Positions 10,587-21,309 of a stretch of DNA of 64,000 bases are shown here, piece after piece (the stretch's first letter is position 1; every line of letters starts with the position of its first letter). The DNA is from Candolleomyces eurysporus (lineage: Eukaryota > Basidiomycota > Agaricomycetes > Agaricales > Psathyrellaceae): assembly GCA_027579435.1 (NCBI GenBank), contig JANBPK010000935.1:34722-98721 (forward strand), written 5' to 3'. The notes beneath the pieces were generated by a model. The model saw nothing but the letters and a program-made list of their open reading frames with translations. It had not been told where the DNA came from and searched no databases. Position numbers and translations under genes: made by a program.

Positions 10587-13523
10587 TCAGATCAACAACC
10601 CGGACAGGGTTGCGGCAATGAGGGATAGAGCGAACGCTGGCCAGCTGGTCATAACCCTTGTACCTCCACTGGTGCTTGAGCTTCCACCACTACGACCACG
10701 ACCGCCACGACGAGCAGCAACAGCAGCTGCTGCTACGCCGTCCAGGAGACTGGGGCACTGCGGCGCCGTAAGAACATCCCCATAGTTACTGGTCACCCAT
10801 AGCAGAACTCCATTGGTCCAGCCAAACCCAGCCTAAAAGTTAAGCAAGAAGTCCGGTCATGAGCACAATTAGCCAAACTCATGCTCTAAGAACATATACC
10901 TGCACAGTGTATTCTCCACCACGGCCAGCGGAATCGATGTCGAGATTAGAGAACTTCTCAAACATCTGGATTTGTAGTGAGTGGTATTGAACAAGCGTGC
11001 GAGGTCATAAGATCAGGGCGACGACTTACATGGCCAGAACTGGAGGTACTATCAGTTATATTCAACTCTTCGTCCGACCGCCTTGGTAAGAGATTTGGGA
11101 TTGATCCTCCAGTCGCATACCTAGAACAAGCCAATCAGGCACAGTACGGAGCCCGAGCGAGAAAAAGTCATCTTACCAGCTGCAAAAGGTGCTCGCATAA
11201 TACCGATTAGCAAGTTCTCTTTCCAACGCAGCCGTCCATCTTTCCGAGCCTGTGCTTGCATTCCCACCGTTGGTGACTGTGCCGTTCAGTAGGTTAATGT
11301 CAGCGCCAGCTCCGGTTGCGGTCGCATTTTGCGTCGCTGTAATTGGCTGTCCCGGAAGCTCTGTCTCGCTCACACCCAGTTGACCAGGTGGGAGCAGCGC
11401 AAAGGTGGACTGGCCATCTGGACGCGAAGGGAGTGGTCCTGAGGATACGTTGCTCGGCAGCCGGTGCAAGGCCTTTAAGGCAATGTATTGATGCTGCGGC
11501 CAGGTGTTGGGTGCGTCCCTAGTCAGTAGTAGGAAATCAACCCAGATCATGAAACGACCGCGAGATATTATAACCTTACCATTGTAGGGATGTATCGACA
11601 AATGTGGCCGGATACGTTCCATTGTAGCGATTAAGGACGAGGTGGATGGAAGAGAAGGCCTGATACGCAGCTTGTGCACTCCCGCGTACCTCGTCAGGAA
11701 TGATCCCAACCCAGAACGGGTAAAAGGTTGCTGCTGTCAGCATTTGGTTTCTCGCGTTTGTGACTAGGTTAAAGTCATAGAATGCGAGCTGAAAGTGAAT
11801 AAATTAGTGTCACAGTTTGACCAACTTGAGAGAAAACCTTACCTTCTGTTCATCCCACAGCAGATCGAGCACACCTGCGCGAAGGGCGTTGGCTGCAGCA
11901 ACATGTCTCGACCGGGCAGTTGAATTGCTATTTCCGTACAAGTCTTCGAGAGCAAGGTGTGCTCCATCTTCGAAACAGATCGAAAAAGGGAAATTTTGAA
12001 AAAAGAGATGAGAGAACGTACAAAGGACACTGTTCAAGTCAACAGCAATGGTGCGACGAACATTCAAATCCCTCAGCGTTGCGTTTGCTGGTCCATGGGT
12101 GAACCACCGAGCGGTATAATCCCATCCAGATTCGGCACCACTGGCCAACTCGGCGTACAAAGCTGCACGTTGCGTTTCATTGAGAGAAGGTAGATTAGGA
12201 TCATTGGCTGTCGTGTAATCTATATATGTATAACGGAGTCAGTCAAAGATCCAGCCTTGGAGTGTCCAGGTTACCTGTCAAATAGGACTCCGGCCTGGGC
12301 GCACTATTTGTCACGGAATAACGATACACCTTGTGCTTATCGTTTGTGAAGGGACTTCTAACAGAGACAGATCGCTCGCGATCCCACCAAGCTAGCTCTT
12401 TCTGCAATGAATGTCAGCGCTTTGGTGAGTTCAGTGGTGGCCAATACGCGCCTCAGCCAGGGGTAGAGCTCTCGCCAGAATGCTCCTATCACCAGTCACC
12501 GTGACATAACGATGGAGCATCTACAATGGAAGGTTAACAGACTCCATTCAGAGCAGAGGTGGGGCATACCTGGATGAACACTGGAAGCTGGGATCGGTCG
12601 AGATCTAAAGGAGAGGATGACGTCAATCTGGAAGTTTGTGTGAACGATCCGAACACAACGTACAGTAGATGCGACCACCGTTGGGAATGAAGCCAATAGT
12701 ATCTAACTGGTCCATGAAGTTCTGGAGTGTGGCATTGGCGATGTCGTAAAGCTCAGACTCTAACAGCCCCTCGACGATCCAGAAACTGTCCCAGTAATAC
12801 TGCTCCCTGAACCTTCCACCTTAACGAGCAGTCAGCCAAACTTCCTGATTGAAACATACCATCTCACTGACCTGGTACGACAAAGGTATGGTTGAGAGGG
12901 ATGAGCGAACTCTCACATCGGTTGCTATTCCCACATAGCGCCGAAGAGTTTGTTCTCCGAACGAGTTGCGTCCAAAATCCGTGCACTGTCTGAGCGAACG
13001 CCCTGACTAAGGGATCAGTAACATTGCTCAAAAATGCAGGTTCGGGGTTGAAGTTTTGCAATGTAATTGCTTCCAGTTCCTGGCCTTCGCCGGTGAAATC
13101 CTCCTGCAGGAAAGTCACCAATTGGCCATAGACAGTGGTGTTTGTGGAAATATTGCGGAAATCGTTCAAAACTTCTCGAGGCGGTTTGCTCGTGGGCTTG
13201 TCAACAAAGGTTTTGTCATCTTGGTAGAGGTGAGCAACGTTCACGGTTTGAAGAAGCTGATAAGAACAATTAGCATGGAGAAATTCAGGAGCCTGAACCT
13301 TGCGGGTTACCTCTCCTGAACAAAAGATATCCGACGGACACCATGCTTGCCTCGGAGGTAAAGCCGCTTGCGAGGGCAACGGCGAACCCAAAGCGGCTGA
13401 AGGACTAGGTGTAGCCGTCGTGACCACCTCGGTAGTCGTCGTTGACTGGGAAGAAACCCAGGAGAAAGTCAGAAACAGTGGCCAAAACTTGCTGGTCGCC
13501 AAAAGCGACTTCATTTGAGGCAT
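10587..13523 (-). CDS. Secreted GH37 alpha,alpha-trehalase, probably GPI-anchored
   Basis: It hydrolyses trehalose to two glucose molecules outside the plasma membrane. Twelve exons (13523-12872, 12819-12664, 12604-12570, 12520-12452, 12401-12275, 12219-12022, 11967-11843, 11788-11580, 11518-11177, 11120-11030, 10965-10900, 10832-10587) sum to 2316 nt, 771 residues. A signal peptide is at about 4-28. GH37 signatures are PGGRFREQYYWDSFW (from about 217), ESGWDY with the predicted general acid D380, QWDAPNTWP (about 523), and GGEYTVQAGFGWTNG with the predicted base E686 (assignments by analogy with the E. coli enzyme). The C-terminus is Gly/Ser rich and ends in a hydrophobic tail, a GPI-anchor pattern. 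The intron after exon 4 appears to be GC-AG. A Ser/Thr-rich, N-glycosylation-rich insert lies at about residues 550-610. The first in-frame ATG is at 13523, with a second three codons later. Confidence 0.93.
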
Positions 13524-15013
13524 TCCGTCGAAGCGGCTGAAGATAGTTTGAGACACAAGCTCTGATTTATACTATAGGAGCATTTACTTTAGCAAGCCTC
13601 GACCGTTGGTCGCAGATCGAGAGAGATCCGGCCATGTGCACGTGGATCCCAGATGTTAATACCGATCGTATAAATAGAGTCATAGGATAATTTGGAAAGG
13701 GTTCCCGGAATATGTTGGAAGTTCTTCGATTTGATGCTTAGTTCCACAAAGAAGGGGTTATTCCGCGCTGAAACACGACAAGAGGTCATGTACCTGCAGT
13801 ACTACTACCTCTTTGTCGTATGTGTTTGCCCAAGAACCTATGGATATACCATATCATAGCAGCGGCACAATGTGATAGGAGCCTAGCACCAAAACGTCCA
13901 GAAACCTCTCCGTCATGGCACTTTGTTGAGCCCGAAGCTCATTTTCTGAGCTTATATTGTACAAAGACTCTGCACCAAATAGTCCGAAATACCCAACCAT
14001 ATACAACACCCTATACTCTCAATACACGCTCTATGTGTATTTCTCAATCCGCGCACAGATATTGGGATATGGATAAGGTATTTACCCTGTATGGTGTTGT
14101 AAGCAGTTGGAGCCTTAGAACCCCAAGTGGGGTCTTAGGCAGACAGAAGCCGCCTTTGACATCATTGTGAGAATCCTCAAAAGGGAACATACAAACACTG
14201 TGATGCCTCAATGACATATTCACTGACCAGCGACTGGTCTATGAGCCACGGTTGTGCCATGCTAAACTCTTTCAGAACGGTGGGTCAGTGGAGTTTCCGC
14301 TGCGGATAAACATCTTTGAGAACCAATGTTCAAGCTCCCATGGAGAGTGGTAATGGGGACAGATGGCCATCTAACAAGTTCGGCTGAGATGCGCACGAAT
14401 GGAGCAGACACTGGTGTGAAATCAAACCTGGGGAGCAGGGGAAGATGCATTACCTGATGTCCAAGGCTGCCTGAAGCCATATTCAGGCAGACGGTGAAGC
14501 CATCTATTCATTAATGAGCTGACGAAGGGATCCCCAGTCGAGTACTCACCTTGCATGATCGCCAGTTGAAGCCTCTTGGCAGCCATACCAATACGAAGCA
14601 TATTTCACTCCGAGTTTGACGCCCGGAACAGAATTCTATGCAGCTCGCAAACGCTACTGCATCATGTTTCCTAAATGCTTGGAAACTGATTTCCACAGGA
14701 AAACCTGGACAGGTCAACCGACAATTGTTTGCTCTTCCCAGGGCTAGTTTCATTACGCTGGCTCTCGTTGAATCCGATGTCGAGTTCTAAAGTCATCAAG
14801 ATGTATACAAGCTTGGTTATCTCCTCGAGTTCTCCATGAANTTTTTATGAGAACATCCGCATCCCGCGGGTTCGTGGTTGCTACTTGGACCGTCGCAGGC
14901 TGGCGGGGATGATCGCTCACTTTTCAAGCCCGGTGCCCATTACACCCGTCACGCCAGTACTGAAGAATGACCCCGATATATTCGATACGCTGTGAGATAT
15001 CGAGGACGTCGCG
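13524..15013. other. Intergenic, left flank of the mobile element
   Basis: The trehalase promoter lies at the left of this 1.5-kb stretch. The remainder holds short unrelated open frames on both strands and one ambiguous base at 14841. I see no domain, RNA gene or repeat apart from the inverted repeat that begins at 15014. Confidence 0.5.
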
Positions 15014-15067
15014 TTCATTGGGAGCCAAGTCCGGGTCCTGGTCCAAAGTACGGTCCATGGTCCAAGG
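15014..15067 (+). repeat. Left inverted repeat of the KDZ element
   Basis: It carries four GGTCC pentamers (for example GGTCCAAAGTACGGTCCATG within 15041-15062) and matches the reverse complement of 20393-20446 at about 44 of 54 positions by manual alignment. Confidence 0.75.
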
Positions 15068-15253
15068 TTGCCATGGTCCCACAGTTGTCGTCCTGCAAGC
15101 TCATTGCGAGCTCGTTGTTTGCTCGTTCGTTGTCGCCGTTGACAACGAGAGCATGCTTGAGGCCCCTCTCTTTTGTTTTCCCCTTTGTTGATTCATGCAC
15201 GCCTGTATTTAATGCGAAAAATACTGTCTTTTTTGTCGCCACAACTTTCTTGC

Positions 15254-17390
15254 ATGACCACTCTTCCTCTCCAGACCCTCGTTTCTGCCTTCTTAGAGCA
15301 TTCACAGCTCCTGGAGGGCATGACTCTTGACAATGTCACCCGATTTGTTGATCTTGCCTGTCTTCTGAAACCAACACTCGATCTTCCACATCTTCATTCA
15401 GTTCACAGCAACACTGCTTTGCCTCAGTTACCTCCTTATGTCAACGACTTTTTGAAGGCATGCTTAAATCTTCAGGACGCTAAGCCTCTTGAAGTACTGT
15501 GGACGGCTTTTCGAGAGATGATTTGGAGCGTCAAATATGATTACGGTCTTACACAAGCATTGGGGGCTAAATATCTTGGCCTTTTCTTGCAGCATGGCCC
15601 ATCGCGACGTCTAGCCTATTATCATTTTCTCCCACCAAAACGTACATGTCTTGATCCCCATTGCTTGCAGTACCTCCGAAGCAATAGGACTGTAGGCAGG
15701 GAGCGCGAGCTGGGTGAGGCAATTACTGTACCGGTGATTGTGTTCACACAGGATTTTGGCCCAATCCCAGGTTACTCTACCTCTCTGTACTGCCGAGGGT
15801 GTCACACACGCTACTATAACAACTACTATGTGCATAGAAGTGCCACGGCGCAGACATACTATGGTGACGAGCCTGATTTTCTTCAGGCTGCTGATCATTA
15901 CTATATTGATGGTCAAACCTGTGAGCTCTTTTCGTCAATGATGGTCAATTCATGGTACGCCATAATCCATTTGTATTGTAAGTTGTTTGCTCTGACGGCA
16001 CATACATATCAGGGTCTCAGCAACAAATTGTGCTAGAATCTATAATGAGGGACTTACAAAGAGCAAGTTTCTACAAGCTCTTCCTTTGGGCAGTAAAGGG
16101 CGAACAGCTCTGGATGTTGAGACCGTATGGAACGGGCTATTCCTTTACTGGCTTATCCAGGATGCTGTAGTGATGGGAAAACCTCTCGAACTCGACCATC
16201 AAGCAACATCGCAAGAGAATCGACTCAAGCCAGCCCTTCAAGTACGCAACCTTCGCAATATAGGACCTGGTCAACCTCACTGGAATCACGCTTGTGATTT
16301 ATGTTGCTCCATTGCTGGCAATGAAGATGGTGTTGAAACCTACCTACGCTCTGTTGTCGTTGATGGGGTAACAGTTGGCCGTCCATGTTGTAACGTCCAT
16401 GACTGTATGGAGGAATTAGTCTCTGTCAAGCACCGCTACTGCCAAAAACATCAATTTTTTGATCAGCAGTGTGCGGTGATTGCATGCGCTGCCAGTCGTG
16501 AGCAGGGATACCGAACCTGTGGTCTCCCTGCACACCGATCTTTAGATAACTGGGCAGACATGCAAGGAAAGGCTATGTTTCAACTTCGTCATCGACTTGC
16601 CCGGCTTCATGTGCTTCAACCAGACGATACCTTCTCCATCGGCTCATTGGATGATAGTATAAATGGAATTCCTGGGACCCACCTGCATTTAGATGAATCT
16701 ATCGAGGTTGATGCCAATGGTCTGTGCGATGGGAAGCCTAATGAAGGTAATCACACCATGCGGGCACGATTTGGACGACGAAGAACTCACAATGAAGAAC
16801 TTTGTGTCGCCTCTTGTGGTGTTATCCTTGGACGGGCAACATTCTATGGATCTGAGGCACCCAATGGAGTACGAGTGAGTTGTTTTCGCTCTCATAAGAT
16901 ATATATACTAATCTTCGTTCTATTAAAGACCTTTCTGATGCGATTATTCCCAACAAAGTCATCCCTTCCTCACGTAATTTGGCACGACAACAACTGTAAA
17001 ATCCGTGCAATGCTTGAAAACGATGAAAACCCCTATTTTCGAGATTATTTCAAGGATTGTGCTATGCCAGTTGACGTTTTTCACTTCAAATCAAAGCACA
17101 AGGAGTCTGATATTTTCTGTGGGACGTTCTGCAATCCATACCAGTGGGAGGAGCTTCGAACGAGTGATAACAGATGGCGCTTCAACTCATCTGCAGCAGA
17201 GCAAAGTAACGTCTGGTTTGGTGGATATCAAGCGGTGGTACGTGAGATGCAGGCTGTTCGATATGAGTTTTTTTTGGATGAGATGATCCGAAGAAGGAAC
17301 CAGTTTATGATTGCAGAATTGCGCCGCAGAGGGTGTTCGCCATATGAGATCCCAAGGGATGTACTTCTCCAGTCTGATGAAGCTCTTTGA
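15254..17390 (+). CDS. CxC5/CxC6 cysteine-cluster protein with KDZ transposase-like region
   Basis: Three exons (15254-15954, 16013-16874, 16929-17390) give 674 residues. The N-terminal part (about 1-130) is helical. A CxC5-type cluster follows (TCLDPHCLQYLR ... LYCRGCHTRYYNNYYVH, about 140-205). A second cluster begins at CDLCCSIAG (about 335) and continues through CCNVHDCMEE, YCQKHQFFDQQCAVIAC and TCGLPAH, matching the CxC6 pattern. The C-terminal region has IWHDNNCKIRAML, then PVDVFHFKSKHKESDIFC and NSSAAEQSNVWFGG, which I recognise as the KDZ-type RNase H-like C-terminal block, with Asp/His/Cys positions retained. The role is inferred as the transposase or DNA-binding subunit of the element. 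The second intron is 54 bp and in frame, so it could be retained without a stop. The ATG at 15254 was chosen because the protein-like sequence begins there. Confidence 0.78.
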
Positions 17391-17467
17391 TTTATCCCAA
17401 CGTATTAGCTAGCCAATAATTACAAGAAACCGTTCATATAGATAAGGGTCCAGCAGTCCATTAATAA

Positions 17468-20162
17468 TTAATCTTCTTCATCTGATGAAATAACGATAAC
17501 CTCGGAGCCTTCAGAAAATTTTAAGATGGCAGTGTCATCGTCGGGCTCAGCCTTCACAATAGACAGTTCATCCAAAGTATCTGATTGGTGCATATTATTG
17601 CCAAATTCTCTGCTCTCGTGGAGAGTTTTTGCTGCATCTACCAAAGACTGTGAGAGGTCTTCAGCAATGAGGTGCACAAACAGGGTTGGGAGTACGACTT
17701 CTTCCAGCGTTGCATACCACGTCAAAGGCCTGAATTGGGAAAGACTGAACGAGTCCTCTGGGAGCATTTTCTGTAAAATAGGCATGGCAATAAGAACACC
17801 ATGCTCTCCATAGTATCCCGCACCCTGCTTGTGGAAAGTCATAAAACCCATACTGCGTAATTGACGATTTCCGGACCCAGTGTTGCGTGCCAATCTGGCT
17901 GTTTCAAGAAATTCATTTTGGCCATCAGCCTCTGGGTCCTCAACAAGCTCCCTTAGCACATCCTCTAGCTCTCCAATGCGCCGTTGCAGTTGCAAGAAAT
18001 CTGGGCTCAAAGGCCAGCCCAGAGCCATGGCCTTTGGCAAGTGTTCCGTTTCAAATTGATGACGCTCACAGAAATTCATGTATACAACAGCACTTCCGGA
18101 GCGAGCATCTGGATTTTCAAGGTTCTTTGCTGGACGAGTTCTGGGCAACAGCTCTTTGTGAAGCTTCCTCAAGGTACTGCTGGGTGGATTAGGCAATAGC
18201 TCGTCACAGTAGGGGCAAAGCTTCCCAAGTTCTGAGCTCCCTTGAGATGCGGCAGGCCCTGCATCCGAGCTTGGGTCCGAGTCAGAAAGATCTACCAGAG
18301 GGCTCTCAGGCTCGGGCGTCTCTAGTACAATTTGCTGGCGCTTCTNGGGGTTTTGGGGGTGGCGTCAACTTTAAAGCCTTTCCACGACGCGCGCGCATGT
18401 AGTTGGAAAACAGCCCTTTGGTAGTTCTCCTGTAATCAATGAACTCTTTGCGAAGGCTGGTCGATGATTTTGCCCATTCTGCCTTATGGAGGGAAAATGT
18501 ACTCTTTGCGTAGCTAACCCCAGAGAAGACTCGGTTGAATGCAGTGCTCTGTAGATCGCCAGAGTTGCAGAGTTCCTCAATGCGTCGGAGCCCCGAGCTG
18601 ATGTCGCAAGTATAGAAGCTGCTGGGCCAAACAACCTTTGAACCCTGTGGTGTTTCTGCAGGCTTGAAAGCCGGTCTCTGCAATCTATCATCTTGCAGAG
18701 TCGACGGAGGTGAGGAGGGTGGAGAACACAAGCGATCTTTTGTAAGAAAGTTAATGTTCCGAGAGGGAGGGGATGAGGNTTTTTGATGACGAGGTCACCA
18801 GACTTGGAGGTGATCCAGCGCGAGAACTTGTAGCAGTGTTTGCTGTCAGACGAGGAGTCTTCTGTAAAGAAGATGCAAGCATTTGTCCAGGTCGCTTATT
18901 TACCGTCGGTCGGCGCTTTGGCTGGAGGTCATATTCATCCTGGATTCCAGGGCATTCGTCGTCTATCATGGCTCTTAGTAGGTTGTGACGGAGACGTAGG
19001 AGCAACGGATAGTCTTTATCCACTGGAACAGGATGGCTAGGGCCAATAAGCTTCCATTTACCATCGATGTATACATCAATCTGCGAGTTCATGTTCATAT
19101 CCGAAATGATGCTCGAGAATATATGTACAGAGCCAAACTGAAAGCGAGGATAGGCCTCAATATACTCCTCCAGTCGGAGAGGATCCTCGCCAGCCTGCAA
19201 AAGGTAGTCAGTAAAGGAAGGCAAGACTCAGAGAGCATACCGAGAGCGTACCGTACCTTATAGTAGACAACAAGCTGTACCATCCGCTTCTCCATATTTT
19301 CCATCTCCTTTTGGCGTTGCTTCAGATCTTTGGTTTTCTCCGTGTCCTCGATTGCAGCATGATAGGCTGCCGACCATGCAGCTGGAAGTGGCTGCGCTAA
19401 GGTCCTTGGAGCACGATCACGAGAGAGGCTGGTATTTGCTGTTTGCGTCGCCATAGGAGACTCTATAGCAAGAGGCTGAGTCGGTCGCTGAATAGAAGAT
19501 GATTGAGACAAGGGGAAAGGGGCTGGCCTCTGGCTGCTCGGTGGTGCAGCAGAAGGCGGAGGTGATGTCAACATAGCAGGCAGCGCAACAGCCGTGACTG
19601 TAGCAACGGCGTCTTGGCCATGCGAAATGCATCGCTCCCGCAGTTTCTGCGCTGCCACAGCCGCTGCTCGAGAATTCTGGCAGCATGTACGACACTTCTT
19701 CTCCACGCAATTCTGGTTGCCAGCGGTCCGCGTATGCTTCTGAGTATAGCAGTCATTGTTGGAACAGAAAATACGGGCGGATGACTGAGAGGCAGCAAAA
19801 GATTGGGAGGCAGAAGGCTGAGAAGAGGGGATGGGAGATACAGGGCGAAGGAGCCCCTGGTTGCCAAGTGGTGGATTCTGCAGGCGAGCAAGCAGATTGT
19901 TGGCGTCTTCCATCTTGTAGGCAGGTGTATGAAATATCGTCCAGCGACACTTAGTGTTAACGCACTGGAAGCCCGATGAATTTCAGGAAGAATAAAAAGA
20001 AGGAAATGAGCTCACTGTTTGACAGATTGAACCACGGAGATGCTGCTTCTCAACTGCTCCCTGCCCGAGGTAAACTCGAAGCAATCCCATCAGTTGACCA
20101 CAGGTAGGTGACTGGCACGTAGGCAAGGGGGTGACTTGAGGGTCTATGGATAGCTCTTCCAT
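17468..20162 (-). CDS. RTC4-like domain protein encoded in the KDZ element
   Basis: Exons 20162-20016, 19964-19257 and 19194-17468 encode 859 residues once the N characters at 18346 and 18778 are removed; with them counted, the frame breaks. The N-terminus carries CxxxxC pairs (CQSPTC, SICQTCVNTKC) and then a Cys/His cluster CSNNDCYTQKHTRTAGNQNC-VEKKCRTCC (about 95-125), probably zinc binding. The middle is low complexity (Ser/Pro/Gln). The C-terminal 240 residues match the RTC4-like domain: CPYCDELLP, FCERHQFE, GWPLSPDFLQLQRRI, GYYGEHG, VLPTLFVHLIAEDL and a terminal acidic SSDEED. RTC4 is known in yeast from a telomere-capping suppressor screen; its biochemical role is unclear. Here it is convergent with the KDZ gene, inside the same inverted repeats. 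Function in transposition is inference. Confidence 0.78.
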
Positions 20163-20392
20163 GGTGAGTTGATGACGGTGAGCCGTCCGATCCTTCTCGA
20201 CATTTTATACCTCAACTGATGGAGCTTTGATGGTCTCGGGGTGCGGGTTCAAGCCAATCTAATAACTTTCTAAAGGAGCGGCAAAGGGAGGAATTCTGTG
20301 CATTGAGGAATAACTAGGCCAAGGAGGATACAAAGCAAAGGAAGAACAGCGACGACAATATAGACAACGGGCTGTGGGGCTGAATTTACCAC

Positions 20393-20446
20393 GCTTGGAC
20401 CGTGGACCGGACTTTGGACCGGGACCGGCACTTTGATCCCGATCAA
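20393..20446 (-). repeat. Right inverted repeat of the KDZ element
   Basis: It is the reverse-complement partner of 15014-15067 and contains GGACC pentamers at the corresponding spacing. It also overlaps a short hydrophobic minus-strand frame (20506-20270) that I do not consider a gene. Confidence 0.75.
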
Positions 20447-21147
20447 TCCGATATTCTGGAGATATCCATCAAGATCTACAGGTTCTCGAAATTTAGTCTC
20501 TCCCAATTCATTTTCTTCTTTGTTGGGCTGTGAGCTACATCGACTTCCTGATGATCGTCAGGGTTGGTTGTGGTATTAATGCAGGCTCCGCCGCTCGAAT
20601 GACTGGAGAATGCTACGGCATTGATTGGTCCAAGAGGATTGAATCCTTCATAAACTCAGGGTATAGACCACGGCTGGGCACAGCAATAGCCATGGTCCCG
20701 AAAAGGGATTGCTCTGAAGAGGAATGGCCTTACCCTTTGGCATCACAATTGCGCTCATTGTGCTCACATTCGTAGTTGTCACTTATCTTTATCGTTTCCT
20801 CATTGTATCGTCTGCATGGGTAGAATATATTTCCCAAAAGAACTATGGTCCGTCGTAATACTCGAGTCCTCCGAGTCGTAGCATGTCCATTGCGTGTCCG
20901 TTGAAGTGTATATATATCTTACCTAGGAGTAACGCCGCATCTTCTCGACCTCGCAGTGCGTATATTCATACAGTGGCCCCTTGCTTAACAGGAGGAAACA
21001 CGAAGCAGCCTGGGTAAATAACAGAGGGTCCTAGCAGGCCTCAGTGCTCGTTCGATCCTCGGCTTTCGGCTCTACACACGGGGATGATTGCTATAGGTCA
21101 GGCGCCTCAAAATCGGATGTTATGTTCTAAGAATTAGAACGTCAGTA
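20447..21147. other. Intergenic, right flank of the mobile element
   Basis: I see no gene in this 700-bp stretch. Short frames on both strands lack domains, and no second copy of the inverted repeat is present. Confidence 0.5.
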
Positions 21148-21219
21148 TCGGATATGGTGTAACGGCTAACATTGCCGCCTCTCACGCGGCAGCTCGGGGT
21201 TCGATTCCCCGTATCCGAA
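21148..21219 (+). tRNA. tRNA-Glu (anticodon CTC)
   Basis: A 72-nt cloverleaf folds cleanly: acceptor stem TCGGATA with TATCCGA, anticodon stem GCCGC/GCGGC around loop CTCTCAC with anticodon CTC (reads GAG), T arm CGGGG-TTCGATT-CCCCG, discriminator A. It has no intron. It sits 90 bp upstream of the following F-box-like gene on the same strand. Confidence 0.96.
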
Positions 21220-21309
21220 AGTTTTTCGTGCATCTTCGTGGGAGTCCCAATTCGCTTTGCTGTCAAACGAAGAAGCTCTTGCTTCCACGTTGAATTCTCT
21301 CCCTCTCTC

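Larger units (their letters stand above)
15014..20446. mobile_element. Two-gene KDZ-type DNA transposon (CxC5/CxC6 + RTC4)
   Basis: A 5.4-kb unit is bounded by 54-bp imperfect inverted repeats (15014-15067 and 20393-20446). Inside are two tail-to-tail genes separated by only 77 bp: a plus-strand cysteine-cluster protein with a KDZ-like C-terminal region and a minus-strand RTC4-domain protein. KDZ (Kyakuja-Dileera-Zisupton) elements are known to carry CxC cysteine-cluster domains in basidiomycetes. The pairing, orientation and repeats are seen directly; that they move as one unit is inference. Outer ends and a target-site duplication could not be fixed: weaker similarity seems to continue about 25 bp outward on both sides to a shared GATATC. 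Both reading frames look intact, so the insertion may be recent. Confidence 0.72.

Noticed and set aside
20270..20506. 78-residue hydrophobic frame at the right end of the mobile element
   Set aside because: It lies across the inverted repeat, whose left partner gives a similar but interrupted reading; no known domain.
21172..21309. Possible N-terminal extension of the F-box frame into the tRNA gene
   Set aside because: The extension has no ATG, starts inside the tRNA and lacks the family N-terminal motif, which begins at 21310.
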